From an uncultured Gemmiger sp. (GTDB taxonomy: Bacteria; Bacillota; Clostridia; Oscillospirales; Ruminococcaceae), in the NCBI GenBank assembly GCA_947629015.1, contig CANRCB010000003.1, positions 1 to 64,000 on the forward strand: DNA of 64,000 nt, in the 5' to 3' direction. This document shows, piece after piece, positions 1-7,931 of this stretch. A program made the translations under genes and the position numbers. Positions within the stretch are counted from its first letter, which is position 1. Each line of letters starts with the position of its first letter. The notes beneath the pieces are model-generated. The model was not told the DNA's origin. It saw only the letters and a list, made by a program, of their open reading frames with translations, and ran no database searches.

Positions 1-860
1 TCGTTAAGCTCCTGCTTTGCGATGGTTTCGGCATTTTCCTTTTCCGGATCTATCTTTACAATTTTCTGCAAAAATCCGTACTTATCAATCAGCTCGCGGT
101 TCTGCTGTACCATAAGTTCCGTATAAACGCTGTCTTTTTCGGAAGTGATTTTTATCGAGTTTTTCATCTCCTCAATAGATATGCTGTGGCTTACACCGCC
201 GCGATAATCCGGCGCGTATGCTTGCGCGATATTGCTCGCAATAAAAAATTCCGGATAAGCATAAAGCTCGCCGATCTCGTAAATCCGCAATCCCTCCGGC
301 ACGAAATCGTAATTGTAATCACCGCCGCATTTATCGAGGATGTCCGTCAGAATCGCCGAGATAGTCTTGTCAAAATATATCTGGTTTATGTTTGCCGTCA
401 GTTCCGGCAGCATAACGATATTTATTGATAAATCCGCGCATAATTCCCGTATTGCGTCCACCGCCGTGATGTTCTTAAACTGATATGTCTGACTTGTCTT
501 GTTCAGATACCAGCCCATATCAACGACGCTGTATTTGTTGGAGTCTTTGTCACCGTCGTCCACCTTTATTATCACCCCGCGAAAAATCTCCGCGTTCGTG
601 ACGTACTGCACAACATCGCCGACCTGCGGCGTATACATTAAATCCTTCAAATACGCCGCATCGCTTTTCGCCACGCTGAACGACATCGTTGTGGATAGCT
701 CATAAATGCTGTTTTTCCACGATAAGCCTCCGGCTATCTTTGTTATGTCATTACCGTTCGCATACAAGGCAAGCTCGCCCGTAGGCGGTATGCTCACCGT
801 CCCTTGCAGCTTTGGATGTATATTTTCCTTGACACGGTTATTCCAGATAAGTACCCCCAT
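1..860 (-). CDS. Partial XkdQ/YqbQ-like phage tail hub protein
   Basis: An open frame runs from an ATG at 860 to the window edge without a stop, about 286 codons, so the 3' end is missing. The translation (ELALYANGNDITKIAG early, then GDVVQYV, EIFRGVIIKV and YSVVDMGWYLNKTS) resembles the XkdQ/YqbQ family of PBSX-type and related contractile phages. These are gpD-like baseplate hub proteins near the tail spike. An in-frame TAA lies just upstream of the ATG and no good Shine-Dalgarno precedes it. A GTG at 797 is an alternative start, and similarity to the family seems to begin near there. The gene is AT-rich compared with the main chromosome and sits 30 bp from the end of acr3. It is probably a prophage piece or part of the same mobile element. 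Family assignment is from memory of family features, not a search. Confidence 0.72.
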   Translation of the reverse strand, partial: MGVLIWNNRVKENIHPKLQGTVSIPPTGELALYANGNDITKIAGGLSWKNSIYELSTTMSFSVAKSDAAYLKDLMYTPQVGDVVQYVTNAEIFRGVIIKVDDGDKDSNKYSVVDMGWYLNKTSQTYQFKNITAVDAIRELCADLSINIVMLPELTANINQIYFDKTISAILTDILDKCGGDYNYDFVPEGLRIYEIGELYAYPEFFIASNIAQAYAPDYRGGVSHSISIEEMKNSIKITSEKDSVYTELMVQQNRELIDKYGFLQKIVKIDPEKENAETIAKQELN

Positions 861-889
861 TTTTTATTTGACGCTTTCAAAGCGTGGTT

Positions 890-1945
890 TCAAGATTTTG
901 TATTTGACGGGAACCAGCCCTTTGTTCCGTTTGCTATCTTCACCAAAAACAGCATGACCGGGACTTCTGTTAAAACACCAACCGTCGTAGCGAGGGCTGC
1001 GGGGGACGTTGTTCCGAATAGAGCGATAGCCACAGCCACCGCCAATTCAAAGAAGTTGGACGCTCCGATCATTCCCGCAGGAGCGGCTATGTTGTGCGGC
1101 AGCTTCAATATCCGGCAGGCAGTATAGGCGATTGCAAAAATCAAGAAAGTCTGCAATACCAGCGGAACGGCGATCAAAACAATATGCAGCGGATTTTCCA
1201 GAATGACGTTGCCTTGAAAAGCGAAAATCAAAATCAAAGTCAGCAGCAGGCCAATGGTTGTCACACCGTCGAATTTATGGACAAACACGTTTTCAAAGTA
1301 TTCCTTGCCCCTTTTCCCTATGACGATAGTTCGGGTAGCCATACCTCCCAGCAGCGGTATCACGACAAACAGCACCACGGAGAGGATCAGCGTATCCCAC
1401 GGCACGGACACATTTGAAACGCCAAGCAGGAATTTTACAATCGGGACAAATGCCGCAAGGATAATGAGGTCATTTGTCGCCACCTGTACCACCGTATAGG
1501 CCGGGTCACCGTTTGTCAGCGTACTCCACACGAACACCATAGCGGTGCAAGGCGCCGCGCCCAGCAGTACGGCTCCGGCAAGATACTCCGTCGCCAACTC
1601 CGGAGCGATAAAGCCCTTAAACAGCACAAAGAAGAACAGACTTGCAATGCCGTACATGGTGAACGGCTTTATAAGCCAGTTCGTTATCCATGTTACAAAT
1701 AATCCCTTTGGATTTTTCCCCACATTCCTGATACTTCTGAAATCCACCTTCATCATCATCGGATAGATCATCAGCCAAATGAGAATTGCCATCGGGATCG
1801 ACACCTTGGCATATTCAAACCGATTTAGAAAGTCAGGTATCTGCGGCAGAAATTTCCCCAGCAGGACACCTGCCGCCATGCACGCAATGACCCAAACGCT
1901 CAGATATTTTTGGAATACACTAATTCCGCTTTTTTCTTTCTCCAT
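890..1945 (-). CDS. acr3: Arsenite efflux transporter, ACR3 family
   Basis: 351 residues, the usual ACR3 length, with about ten hydrophobic membrane spans. ACR3 carriers export arsenite across the cytoplasmic membrane using the proton-motive force. The family's essential cysteine is visible in the motif GAAPCTAMVFVWS, and a second conserved block, GASNFFELAVAVA, lies near the C-terminus. The ATG at 1945 has a strong AGGAGGTG site upstream. It is the last gene of a three-gene minus-strand operon (arsR, permease, acr3), 12 bp after the permease, and should be induced through ArsR. The low GC of the whole operon compared with rlmD upstream suggests horizontal acquisition. Confidence 0.93.
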   Translation of the reverse strand: MEKEKSGISVFQKYLSVWVIACMAAGVLLGKFLPQIPDFLNRFEYAKVSIPMAILIWLMIYPMMMKVDFRSIRNVGKNPKGLFVTWITNWLIKPFTMYGIASLFFFVLFKGFIAPELATEYLAGAVLLGAAPCTAMVFVWSTLTNGDPAYTVVQVATNDLIILAAFVPIVKFLLGVSNVSVPWDTLILSVVLFVVIPLLGGMATRTIVIGKRGKEYFENVFVHKFDGVTTIGLLLTLILIFAFQGNVILENPLHIVLIAVPLVLQTFLIFAIAYTACRILKLPHNIAAPAGMIGASNFFELAVAVAIALFGTTSPAALATTVGVLTEVPVMLFLVKIANGTKGWFPSNTKS

Positions 1946-1957
1946 AAATCACACCTC

Positions 1958-2971
1958 CTATATCAGCAAAGACTGAAATGCGTTGAAGAAGTAACCGACG
2001 ATAATAATGCCGCCCGTGCATATCCCGATAAAAATTCCCAGCAGCTTCGGCTTGACCGCCTTGCGGAGCATGATCATGGACGGCAGGGATAAAGTGGTGA
2101 CGCCCATCATAAAGGACAGGACGACCCCCAGCAGCGCCCCTTTTGCCAGCAGCGCCTCCGCAATCGGAATGGTGCCGAAGATGTCAGCATACATCGGGAC
2201 ACCGGCAATCGTGGCGATAATCACTCCAAAAGGATTGTTGCTGCCAAGGGCCGTCACAATGAAATCTTCGGGTATCCAGTTGTGGATCAGCGCCCCGATA
2301 CCCACCCCGATCAACACATAGGGGGCTACTTTCTTTGCGGTGGAAACGACCTGCTCCCACGCATATTTCAGACGGTCTTTGAAGTGCAATTCCTCCTGTG
2401 GGACGTCGATCGCTCTGCCGTTTCTAATGTATTCCTCCACATATTTTTCAAGGTGCAGCTTTTCAATCAGCGTTCCTCCTGCAACCGCTATCACCAGTCC
2501 AAGAAGCACATACACGATTGCCACTTTCCAGCCGAAAATGCTCATTAAGAGTACAAGGCTGCCGAGGTCTACCATTGGAGAGGAAATCAGAAACGAAAAT
2601 GTCACACCGAGGGGCAGTCCCGCGCTGGTAAATCCAATAAACAGCGGAATGGACGAGCAGGAGCAGAACGGCGTCACAGTCCCCAGCAGAGCGGCAACAC
2701 AGTTTGCGCCAATCCCGTGAAATCGTCCGAGGATTTTCTTTGTCCGCTCCGGCGGGAAATAGCTTTGAATGTACGATATAATCAAAATCAAAACGCCGAG
2801 CAGAACCATAATTTTGATTGTGTCGTAAATAAAGAACAGTACGCTGCCGCCGATTTTTCCCGTCGTATCCAAACCGCAGGCGTTCAATATCCCGGATATA
2901 AGCCTGTTCAGCCAGCCCATGCCGAGGATTTCATTTTGAAAGAAATCCCATGCGCTTTTTATAAAATCCAT
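1958..2971 (-). CDS. Permease, ArsP/UPF0718 type
   Basis: 337 residues with about eight to nine membrane spans. The motif TPFCSCSSIPLFIGF, with paired cysteines after a proline, is typical of the DUF318/ArsP permease family. Characterised ArsP members export trivalent organoarsenicals such as methylarsenite and aromatic arsenicals. A central hydrophilic loop (around residues 180-215) separates two permease halves, the second containing AGVPMYADIFGTIPIAEAL. It lies between arsR and acr3 on the same strand, so a role in organic arsenic or related metalloid export fits. Other family members occur without ars genes, so the substrate is inferred from context. Confidence 0.85.
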   Translation of the reverse strand: MDFIKSAWDFFQNEILGMGWLNRLISGILNACGLDTTGKIGGSVLFFIYDTIKIMVLLGVLILIISYIQSYFPPERTKKILGRFHGIGANCVAALLGTVTPFCSCSSIPLFIGFTSAGLPLGVTFSFLISSPMVDLGSLVLLMSIFGWKVAIVYVLLGLVIAVAGGTLIEKLHLEKYVEEYIRNGRAIDVPQEELHFKDRLKYAWEQVVSTAKKVAPYVLIGVGIGALIHNWIPEDFIVTALGSNNPFGVIIATIAGVPMYADIFGTIPIAEALLAKGALLGVVLSFMMGVTTLSLPSMIMLRKAVKPKLLGIFIGICTGGIIIVGYFFNAFQSLLI

Positions 2972-3058
2972 AAAGTATCCTCCTTGTTGGATTGTTAGAT
3001 TGAAATATGTCTATTTGTTGGGCTTTAAGATAGCCGGCCGGAAAAGTGATTTGGTATT

Positions 3059-3382
3059 TCACCTTTCACAGCACGGCTGATCTTCATCTGTGCCGATTAC
3101 TGTTGTAAGCTGCTGCAAGCATTTCACCGCTGCGGCGGCTCCCTCCGGCGAAATGGAATAGTGCGTCCATTTACCCTCTTTGCGTCCCACAACGATTTCT
3201 GAATCACAGAGTATTTTCATGTGGTGGGAAAGAGTGGGCTGGGTGATATGCAAATCGTCCAGCAGGACACAGGCACATTTTTCGCCGCCTTGGAGCAGTT
3301 GCAGGATTTTAATTCGGTTCTCGTCGCAAAGCGCCTTGAATACCCCTGCTATCTGCTTCTCTTTTGTCTGCAAGCTCGTCAC
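3059..3382 (-). CDS. arsR: ArsR/SmtB-family metalloid-sensing repressor
   Basis: About 107 residues with a winged helix-turn-helix (ITQPTLSHHMKILCDSEIV). The N-terminal part of the DNA-binding region carries CACVLLDDL, the position of the classical CxC arsenite site, and the C-terminus ends in a Cys-Cys pair (PCCER) that may add ligands. Such repressors release DNA when arsenite or antimonite binds. It heads the ars operon, and a sigma-70 promoter with an overlapping palindrome lies just upstream. The GTG start at 3382 touches the GGGAGG ribosome site, so a TTG at 3373, about nine bases from that site, may be the true start. Confidence 0.9.
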   Translation of the reverse strand: MTSLQTKEKQIAGVFKALCDENRIKILQLLQGGEKCACVLLDDLHITQPTLSHHMKILCDSEIVVGRKEGKWTHYSISPEGAAAAVKCLQQLTTVIGTDEDQPCCER

Positions 3383-3411
3383 CTCCCATAGACGATTTTC
3401 TATCTGTTCAT

Positions 3412-3440
3412 AGTATATGCGTCATATAGAAGTTTGTCAA
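3412..3440 (-). promoter_or_regulatory. ars operon promoter with overlapping ArsR-type operator
   Basis: On the minus strand TTGACA (3440-3435) and TATACT (3417-3412) are separated by 17 bp. An inverted repeat, TATATG-cgt-CATATA (3414-3428), overlaps the -10 and the spacer, which is where an ArsR dimer would block RNA polymerase. The promoter is seen directly. Binding by ArsR is inferred. Confidence 0.8.
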
Positions 3441-3447
3441 TGGGTTT

Positions 3448-3489
3448 TTGAAAAAAGCTGGAGCAATTAAAAACAGTGCCCCAGCTTTT
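3448..3489 (-). terminator. Intrinsic terminator after rlmD
   Basis: On the minus strand AAAAGCTGG (3489-3481) pairs with CCAGCTTTT (3461-3453) across a 19-nt loop, followed by a T run. It lies 9 bp after the rlmD stop and would separate rlmD from the ars promoter. Confidence 0.7.
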
Positions 3490-3497
3490 GATCCAAA

Positions 3498-5150
3498 TCA
3501 AATCATTCCAAAATGCTCCAGCGCCGTCCGTATCGCCGCCTCTTTCTCTGGCGGGCATTGTGGCTGTCGGGAATCCTCTGACTTGGGCTTATTGTAATTT
3601 TCTCTTTCGATAATCCCGCACTTCCGCTTCACTTGTGCAATATACAAGTGGCTGACCTTCATTCCGAATTTCTCCAGCACATACTCCTTGATTTCCTCAT
3701 AGCTGGCTTTCTTCTCGGCAGCGGTCAAATCCATCTCGTCCATGGTGAGTTCAACTTCGATATGCTGCTTGACATTGAGTTTGGACAATAAGCATACCGT
3801 CTCCACATGCCTTGTGCGGGGGAACAGGTCCACCGGCTGCACGGTGCCGGCGCGGTAGCCGTGCCCGCACAGCCAGCGCACGTCCCGCGCGGCGGTGGCG
3901 GGGTCACAGCTCACCATCACCACCGTGCGCGGCGCCATCGCGGCGATGGCCTCCAGCGCGGGGGTGTCGCAGCCCTTGCGCGGCGGGTCCACGATGATGA
4001 CGTCGGGCTTTTGCCCCTGCGCCGCCAGCTGCCGGGCGGCCTGCCCGGCGTCGGCACACAGGAATTCCGCCCGCGCGGGCGCAAGGCCCAGCCGCCTGGC
4101 GGTGGCTTTGGCGCCTTCCACCGCCTCCGGCACGACCTCCACGCCCAGCAGGCGCGCGCAGTCCGCCGCCATCGAAAGCCCGATGCTGCCCATGCCGCAG
4201 TAGAGATCCAAAAGGAAGTCATCCGGGCGCAGCGCGGCCAGTTCCCGCGCTTTGGCGTAAAGCAGCTCCGCCGCCGCGATGTTGACCTGGTAAAATTCCT
4301 GCACGCCCATCTGCAGCGGCACGCCCGCCAGCGTATCCTCAATAAAGCCCGGCCCCACCACGGTACGCGGCGCGCCGGCCCCCAAAATGACGTTGGTGCG
4401 GCGGGTGTTGGTTTGCACCAGCACCGTCGTCAGCGCAAATTCCCGCGCCAATGTCCGGCAGATATCCTGCTCGTTGGGCAGGCGCTCCCCATTGAGGATA
4501 AAGCAAACGAGCCGCTGGCCGCTGTGCCAGCCCTGCCGCAGGTACAAATGGCGCAAAAGCCCCGTGTGCGCCGCCTCGTCATAGGCGGCGGCCCCGGCCT
4601 GCGCCAGCAGCGCGCAGGCGCGCGCGGCCAGTTCGTTCATCCAACGCGGCTGCAGGCGGCAGTCCGCACAGGGCACGATGCGGTGGCTGCGCGCGGCGTA
4701 AAACCCCACAGCCAAATGCCCGGCAACGTCGGTGCCGAAGGGCAGCTGCACCTTGTTGCGGTAACGGTCGGGGCAGGGGGCAGGCAGCAGCGGCGCCACC
4801 GGCACATCCAGCCCGCCGATGCGGGCAAAGGCGTCGCGCACAAAGCCCGTTTTGGCCTCGCATTCCGCTTCATAGCGCAGGTGCCGCAGCCCGCACCCGC
4901 CGCAGGGCCCGGCAACGGGGCAATCCGGTTCTGTGCGCCCCGGCCCGGGGGTGCGCAGGCGCTCCAGCCGGCCAAAGGCATGGCTTTTGCACACCTTGAC
5001 AATACGCACCTCGCCCACATCGCCGGGGGCGGTGCCGGGTACAAAGACCACGAACCCTTCCGCCGTGCGCGCAACGCCGCTGCCGTCACTGGAAAGGGCG
5101 GTGACGGCCAACGGCAGGATCTGGTTTTTGCGTGGCAGGGGTGTTTCCAT
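3498..5150 (-). CDS. rlmD: 23S rRNA (uracil-C5) methyltransferase RlmD/RumA with foreign C-terminal tail
   Basis: 550 residues from the ATG at 5150, chosen over 5162 because GGGAG is well spaced before it. It should methylate a uracil C5 in 23S rRNA with SAM. Visible are a TRAM-like N-terminus, iron-sulfur cysteines in CPVAGPCGGCGLRH (about residue 80), SAM motif FLLDLYCGMGSIGLS, DPPRKGC, and catalytic Cys in VMVSCDPAT. The family's natural end, RTRHVETVCLLS, is reached near codon 456. The remaining 94 residues (from KLNVKQHIEVEL) are not part of the enzyme and are encoded in DNA of much lower GC. This looks like the 3' end supplied by an integrated mobile element. Integration into the 3' end of rumA-like genes is recorded for some conjugative transposons. 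Activity is probably retained. Confidence 0.88.
   Translation of the reverse strand: METPLPRKNQILPLAVTALSSDGSGVARTAEGFVVFVPGTAPGDVGEVRIVKVCKSHAFGRLERLRTPGPGRTEPDCPVAGPCGGCGLRHLRYEAECEAKTGFVRDAFARIGGLDVPVAPLLPAPCPDRYRNKVQLPFGTDVAGHLAVGFYAARSHRIVPCADCRLQPRWMNELAARACALLAQAGAAAYDEAAHTGLLRHLYLRQGWHSGQRLVCFILNGERLPNEQDICRTLAREFALTTVLVQTNTRRTNVILGAGAPRTVVGPGFIEDTLAGVPLQMGVQEFYQVNIAAAELLYAKARELAALRPDDFLLDLYCGMGSIGLSMAADCARLLGVEVVPEAVEGAKATARRLGLAPARAEFLCADAGQAARQLAAQGQKPDVIIVDPPRKGCDTPALEAIAAMAPRTVVMVSCDPATAARDVRWLCGHGYRAGTVQPVDLFPRTRHVETVCLLSKLNVKQHIEVELTMDEMDLTAAEKKASYEEIKEYVLEKFGMKVSHLYIAQVKRKCGIIERENYNKPKSEDSRQPQCPPEKEAAIRTALEHFGMI
3760..3820. other. Probable mobile-element boundary (attachment site) in rlmD
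   Basis: Base composition changes sharply near 3,780: AT-richer sequence to the left (phage fragment, ars operon, rlmD tail) and very GC-rich sequence to the right. The change coincides with the end of the conserved RlmD domain (HVETVCLLS). The exact core cannot be set without the other end of the element or an empty site. No integrase gene is seen in the 3.8 kb available. Confidence 0.55.
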
Positions 5151-5227
5151 CGCTGCTCCCATCCCGGCCCGGCGGGCCGATGCGGCGACGGTGCGCCGCG
5201 AAACTTTCCCCGCCCGGCAAAAGGGGC

Positions 5228-5276
5228 TTGAAAACCGGTGCCGGGGGGGGGTATAATGCTTTTATATCTCATTATA
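5228..5276. promoter_or_regulatory. Divergent promoters for the GtrB-like gene (+) and rlmD (-)
   Basis: On the plus strand TTGAAA (5228-5233) and TATAAT (5252-5257) are 18 bp apart and would drive 5354-6716. On the minus strand an extended -10, TGGTATAAT (5279-5271), faces rlmD. Its -35 is not clear. Confidence 0.65.
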
Positions 5277-5353
5277 CCATATTTCCGCCCGTTTGGCTAC
5301 CGGGGCATTTCCGGGCGGGATGCCAACAAAAAGAGAGTGGGGAAAACGGCGGT

Positions 5354-6295
5354 ATGGGGAAGTTGTCGGTCATCGTTTCCGTTTACAACGAAGAAGCGGT
5401 GCTGGAAAAATTCTACAGCGCGTTCCAAACCGTCAAGACGGGGTTCCAATGGCCGTATGAGCTTTTGTTCGTCAACGACGGCAGCACCGACCGCAGCCTG
5501 CCCATCCTGACGGCCCTCGCGGAAAAGGATCCTTGCGTAAAGGTGGTCAGCTTTTCGCGCAATTTCGGGCATGAGGCGGCGATGATCGCCGGCATCGACC
5601 ATGCCACCGGGGACCGGCTCATCTGCATGGATGCCGATCTGCAGCACCCGCTGGAATGCATCTTCCCCATCATGGAGAAGTTTGACGAAGGGTATGAGGT
5701 CATCAACATGGTGCGGGTGGCCAACAAGTCCGCCGGGTTTATCAAAAATATCACATCCAAGGCATTTTACAAGGTGGTCAACCTTCTGTCCGACCAGGCG
5801 TCGTTTGAGGAAAACGCCTCGGATTTCTTTGCCGTCAGCAAGCGCGTGGCCGATGTGCTGCGTGGCAGCTACCGCGAAAAGGTCCGCTTCCTGCGCGGGT
5901 ATGTGCAGAGCGTCGGCTTTGCGCGCACCGCGCTGGAATATACCGCGGCCGAAAGGGCCGGCGGGGCCAGCCACTACAGCCTGCGCAAGCTCATGCGGTT
6001 TTCCGTCAGCACCATCGTCTGCTTCTCGGATCTGCCGCTCAAGCTGGGGGTCTATACCGGTTTTGTCTGCGCGTTGCTGGGGCTCATCACCCTCGTCTAC
6101 ACAATGTTCACCTACCACGACGCCCCCAGCGGCTACGCGACCATCGTCACCCTGATCTGCTTCCTGTTCGCGGCGATGTTCATCATCATCGGCATCATAG
6201 GGGAATATCTGGCCGTCCTGTTTGCCGAACTCAAAGACCGGCCGATCTACATCGTTGACAAAAAGATCAATATGGAGAGCAAGGCAGATGCGTAA
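5354..6295 (+). CDS. Family 2 glycosyltransferase, GtrB/DPMS-like, membrane anchored
   Basis: 313 residues. The N-terminal GT-A domain (MGKLSVIVSVYNEEAVLEKF, LFVNDGSTDRSL, then the DxD-type MDADLQHP) is typical of GtrB/Dpm1-like enzymes, which load a sugar from a nucleotide donor onto polyprenyl phosphate. Two membrane spans near the C-terminus (about residues 235-260 and 265-295) anchor it. An upstream in-frame extension exists, but the ATG at 5354 fits the family N-terminus. It overlaps the downstream GtrA-like flippase gene by 8 bp. The pair probably makes and flips a lipid-linked sugar for surface-glycan decoration or lipoteichoic acid glycosylation. The sugar is unknown. Confidence 0.88.
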   Translation: MGKLSVIVSVYNEEAVLEKFYSAFQTVKTGFQWPYELLFVNDGSTDRSLPILTALAEKDPCVKVVSFSRNFGHEAAMIAGIDHATGDRLICMDADLQHPLECIFPIMEKFDEGYEVINMVRVANKSAGFIKNITSKAFYKVVNLLSDQASFEENASDFFAVSKRVADVLRGSYREKVRFLRGYVQSVGFARTALEYTAAERAGGASHYSLRKLMRFSVSTIVCFSDLPLKLGVYTGFVCALLGLITLVYTMFTYHDAPSGYATIVTLICFLFAAMFIIIGIIGEYLAVLFAELKDRPIYIVDKKINMESKADA

Positions 6296-6716
6296 GCTGA
6301 AGGAATTGTACGGGAAATACCGGGAGGCCCTCCGTTACGTCATTGTGGGCGGGCTCACCACGGTCGTCAGTTTGGCCAGCTATTCCCTCTGCGTTTTGAC
6401 CTTCCTGGATCCCGGCGACGCCGTCCAGCTGCAGATCGCCAACGTCATCTCCTGGGTGTGCGCGGTGACGTTCGCCTATTTTGCCAACCGCAAATATGTG
6501 TTCGAGAGCCACAACGAGAACAAACTCGCCGAGGCGGCCAAATTCGTCGGCGCGCGCGTCTCCACCCTCCTCATCGACATGGCGTGTATGGCCCTGTTCG
6601 TCAGCGTGCTCCACTGGAACGACAAGCTCGCCAAACTCCTTGTACAGGTCATCGTGTTCGTGCTGAACTATCTGTTCAGCAAGTTCTTCGTTTTCAAGCG
6701 CGAAGAGGGCACCTGA
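6288..6716 (+). CDS. GtrA-like membrane protein (lipid-linked sugar flippase family)
   Basis: 142 residues with four predicted membrane spans. It opens with ALRYVIVGGLTTVVSLASY and contains FAYFANRKYVF, both typical of the GtrA/DPMS family. Family members are thought to flip polyprenyl-phosphate sugar to the outer face. The ATG at 6288 overlaps the stop of the preceding glycosyltransferase (ATGCGTAA), a clear sign of coupling. The C-terminus ends with YLFSKFFVFKREE, also typical. The role as partner of the preceding gene is firm from context, the transport direction is from family knowledge. Confidence 0.85.
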   Translation: MRKLKELYGKYREALRYVIVGGLTTVVSLASYSLCVLTFLDPGDAVQLQIANVISWVCAVTFAYFANRKYVFESHNENKLAEAAKFVGARVSTLLIDMACMALFVSVLHWNDKLAKLLVQVIVFVLNYLFSKFFVFKREEGT

Positions 6717-6796
6717 CGGGCCGTTTTCACAAAAGCAATGCAAAAAAGGGGGCCGGCTGCGGTTTTCTGGCGTTCCCTAAAAAGTGTTTTCTTTAT

Positions 6797-6841
6797 ACGG
6801 CCAAGGTGCAGCCCTCAGGGGCTGCACCTTGGCCGTTTTTG
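6797..6841. terminator. Strong bidirectional terminator
   Basis: A near-perfect inverted repeat (GGCCAAGGTGCAGCCC, tcag loop, GGGCTGCACCTTGGCC) is followed by TTTTT on the plus strand. It sits between the gtrA-like gene and the convergent SDR gene and probably serves both. Confidence 0.85.
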
Positions 6842-6848
6842 TTCCCTC

Positions 6849-7703
6849 TTATCGTACATGAAGGTCGAATCTGCCGCTTTTCAGCGAAGCGATCACGCCG
6901 CCGTCGATCAAAAGGTCGGTGCCCGTGATAAATCCGGCATCGGCCGAAAGCAGGAACGCGCCCGCCGCCGCGATCTCATCCGATGTTCCGGCACGGCGCA
7001 CGGCGGAGCAGTCGATCATATTCTGGTAGGTGTTGCCCGGGGCACCAAACTCATCATAGGCCAGCGGCGTCACGATGATACCTGGGCTGATGGTGTTGAT
7101 CCGGGCACCACGGTCCGCCCAGGTGGTGGCTGCCGCCGTGCGGACACGGAGCTGGTTTACCCGCTTGGATACGATGTAGGCCGCGCCGGGATTCGGCGTT
7201 TTCGAGCCGTCAAGACACGGGAGCGAGGCGAGCTGCGCCGTCGGCGTCATCGCAAGGGCTGCTTCGTCCTCGGCGGTGAGCGCATGGGGCATATACCCGG
7301 TCTGGCTGGAAACGATGAGGCCCGCGCCGCCCCGGGCCATCACCTCACCAAAGGCGTCAATGGCATAGGAGGTACCGATCAGGTCGAGCTTGATGATGTG
7401 TTCGGGGCTTGCCTGGCTGGGGGATGCGCCCGCCGTATGGATATAATACATGACCGGGCCGAGAGAGGCCGCCTTTGCCGCGAACGCCCGGATGGACTGC
7501 TCCTCGCAGGCGTCCACGATCTGCGTCTCCACGTCATACCCGCTGTAGGTGAAATCATGTGCTACCCGCTCCAGCGCTTTCTCGCTGATGTCGCCCAGCA
7601 GGATCTTTTTGCCCGCGGCGATGCGGCGGACGATGGCCGTGCCCATGCTGCCGGCACCCAAAAGGACAACGACTTCTTTGTTTTCGTTTCTGTCGAGGAT
7701 CAT
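6849..7703 (-). CDS. Short-chain dehydrogenase/reductase
   Basis: 284 residues with a Rossmann N-terminus (VVVLLGAGSMGTAIVRRIA), a serine region (LIVSSQTGYM), the catalytic YIVSKR (Tyr-x-x-x-Lys), and the usual C-terminal blocks INTISPGIIVTPL and GFITGTDLLIDGG. It should be an NAD(P)-dependent oxidoreductase, substrate unknown. The glycine motif is GAGSMG rather than the classic TGxxxGxG. It is divergent from a TetR-family regulator gene, a common layout in which the regulator controls the reductase. Confidence 0.86.
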   Translation of the reverse strand: MILDRNENKEVVVLLGAGSMGTAIVRRIAAGKKILLGDISEKALERVAHDFTYSGYDVETQIVDACEEQSIRAFAAKAASLGPVMYYIHTAGASPSQASPEHIIKLDLIGTSYAIDAFGEVMARGGAGLIVSSQTGYMPHALTAEDEAALAMTPTAQLASLPCLDGSKTPNPGAAYIVSKRVNQLRVRTAAATTWADRGARINTISPGIIVTPLAYDEFGAPGNTYQNMIDCSAVRRAGTSDEIAAAGAFLLSADAGFITGTDLLIDGGVIASLKSGRFDLHVR

Positions 7704-7866
7704 GGCAAATCCCTCCTTATTTTATGGAAAGGCGCTTTTTCACCCGCGCCTTTTGACCCTTACAAGCCCATTTTACGGTTTTCTCTTGCGGTGAACAACA
7801 ACAATTCCGCTCCAAAAGAGGTTTACGCCACACTTCCTGCGGAAATGTGGCGTAATTACACACGAG

Positions 7867-7895
7867 TTGATTTTTATACGCGGGTGGTCTACAAT
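7867..7895 (+). promoter_or_regulatory. Promoter of the TetR-family gene
   Basis: TTGATT (7867-7872) and TACAAT (7890-7895) with 17 bp spacing, followed 25 bp later by AGGAGGT before the ATG at 7932. Confidence 0.7.
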
Positions 7896-7931
7896 GAATC
7901 AAACATGATCCGGGCAGCAGGAGGTATCGCT

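Noticed and set aside
186..957. Several short + strand frames in the first kilobase
   Set aside because: They overlap the minus-strand XkdQ-like frame, which has coherent family similarity across its length.
6738..7931. Upstream extension of the TetR frame to 6738
   Set aside because: It would run opposite the SDR gene; AGGAGGT and a promoter support the start at 7932.
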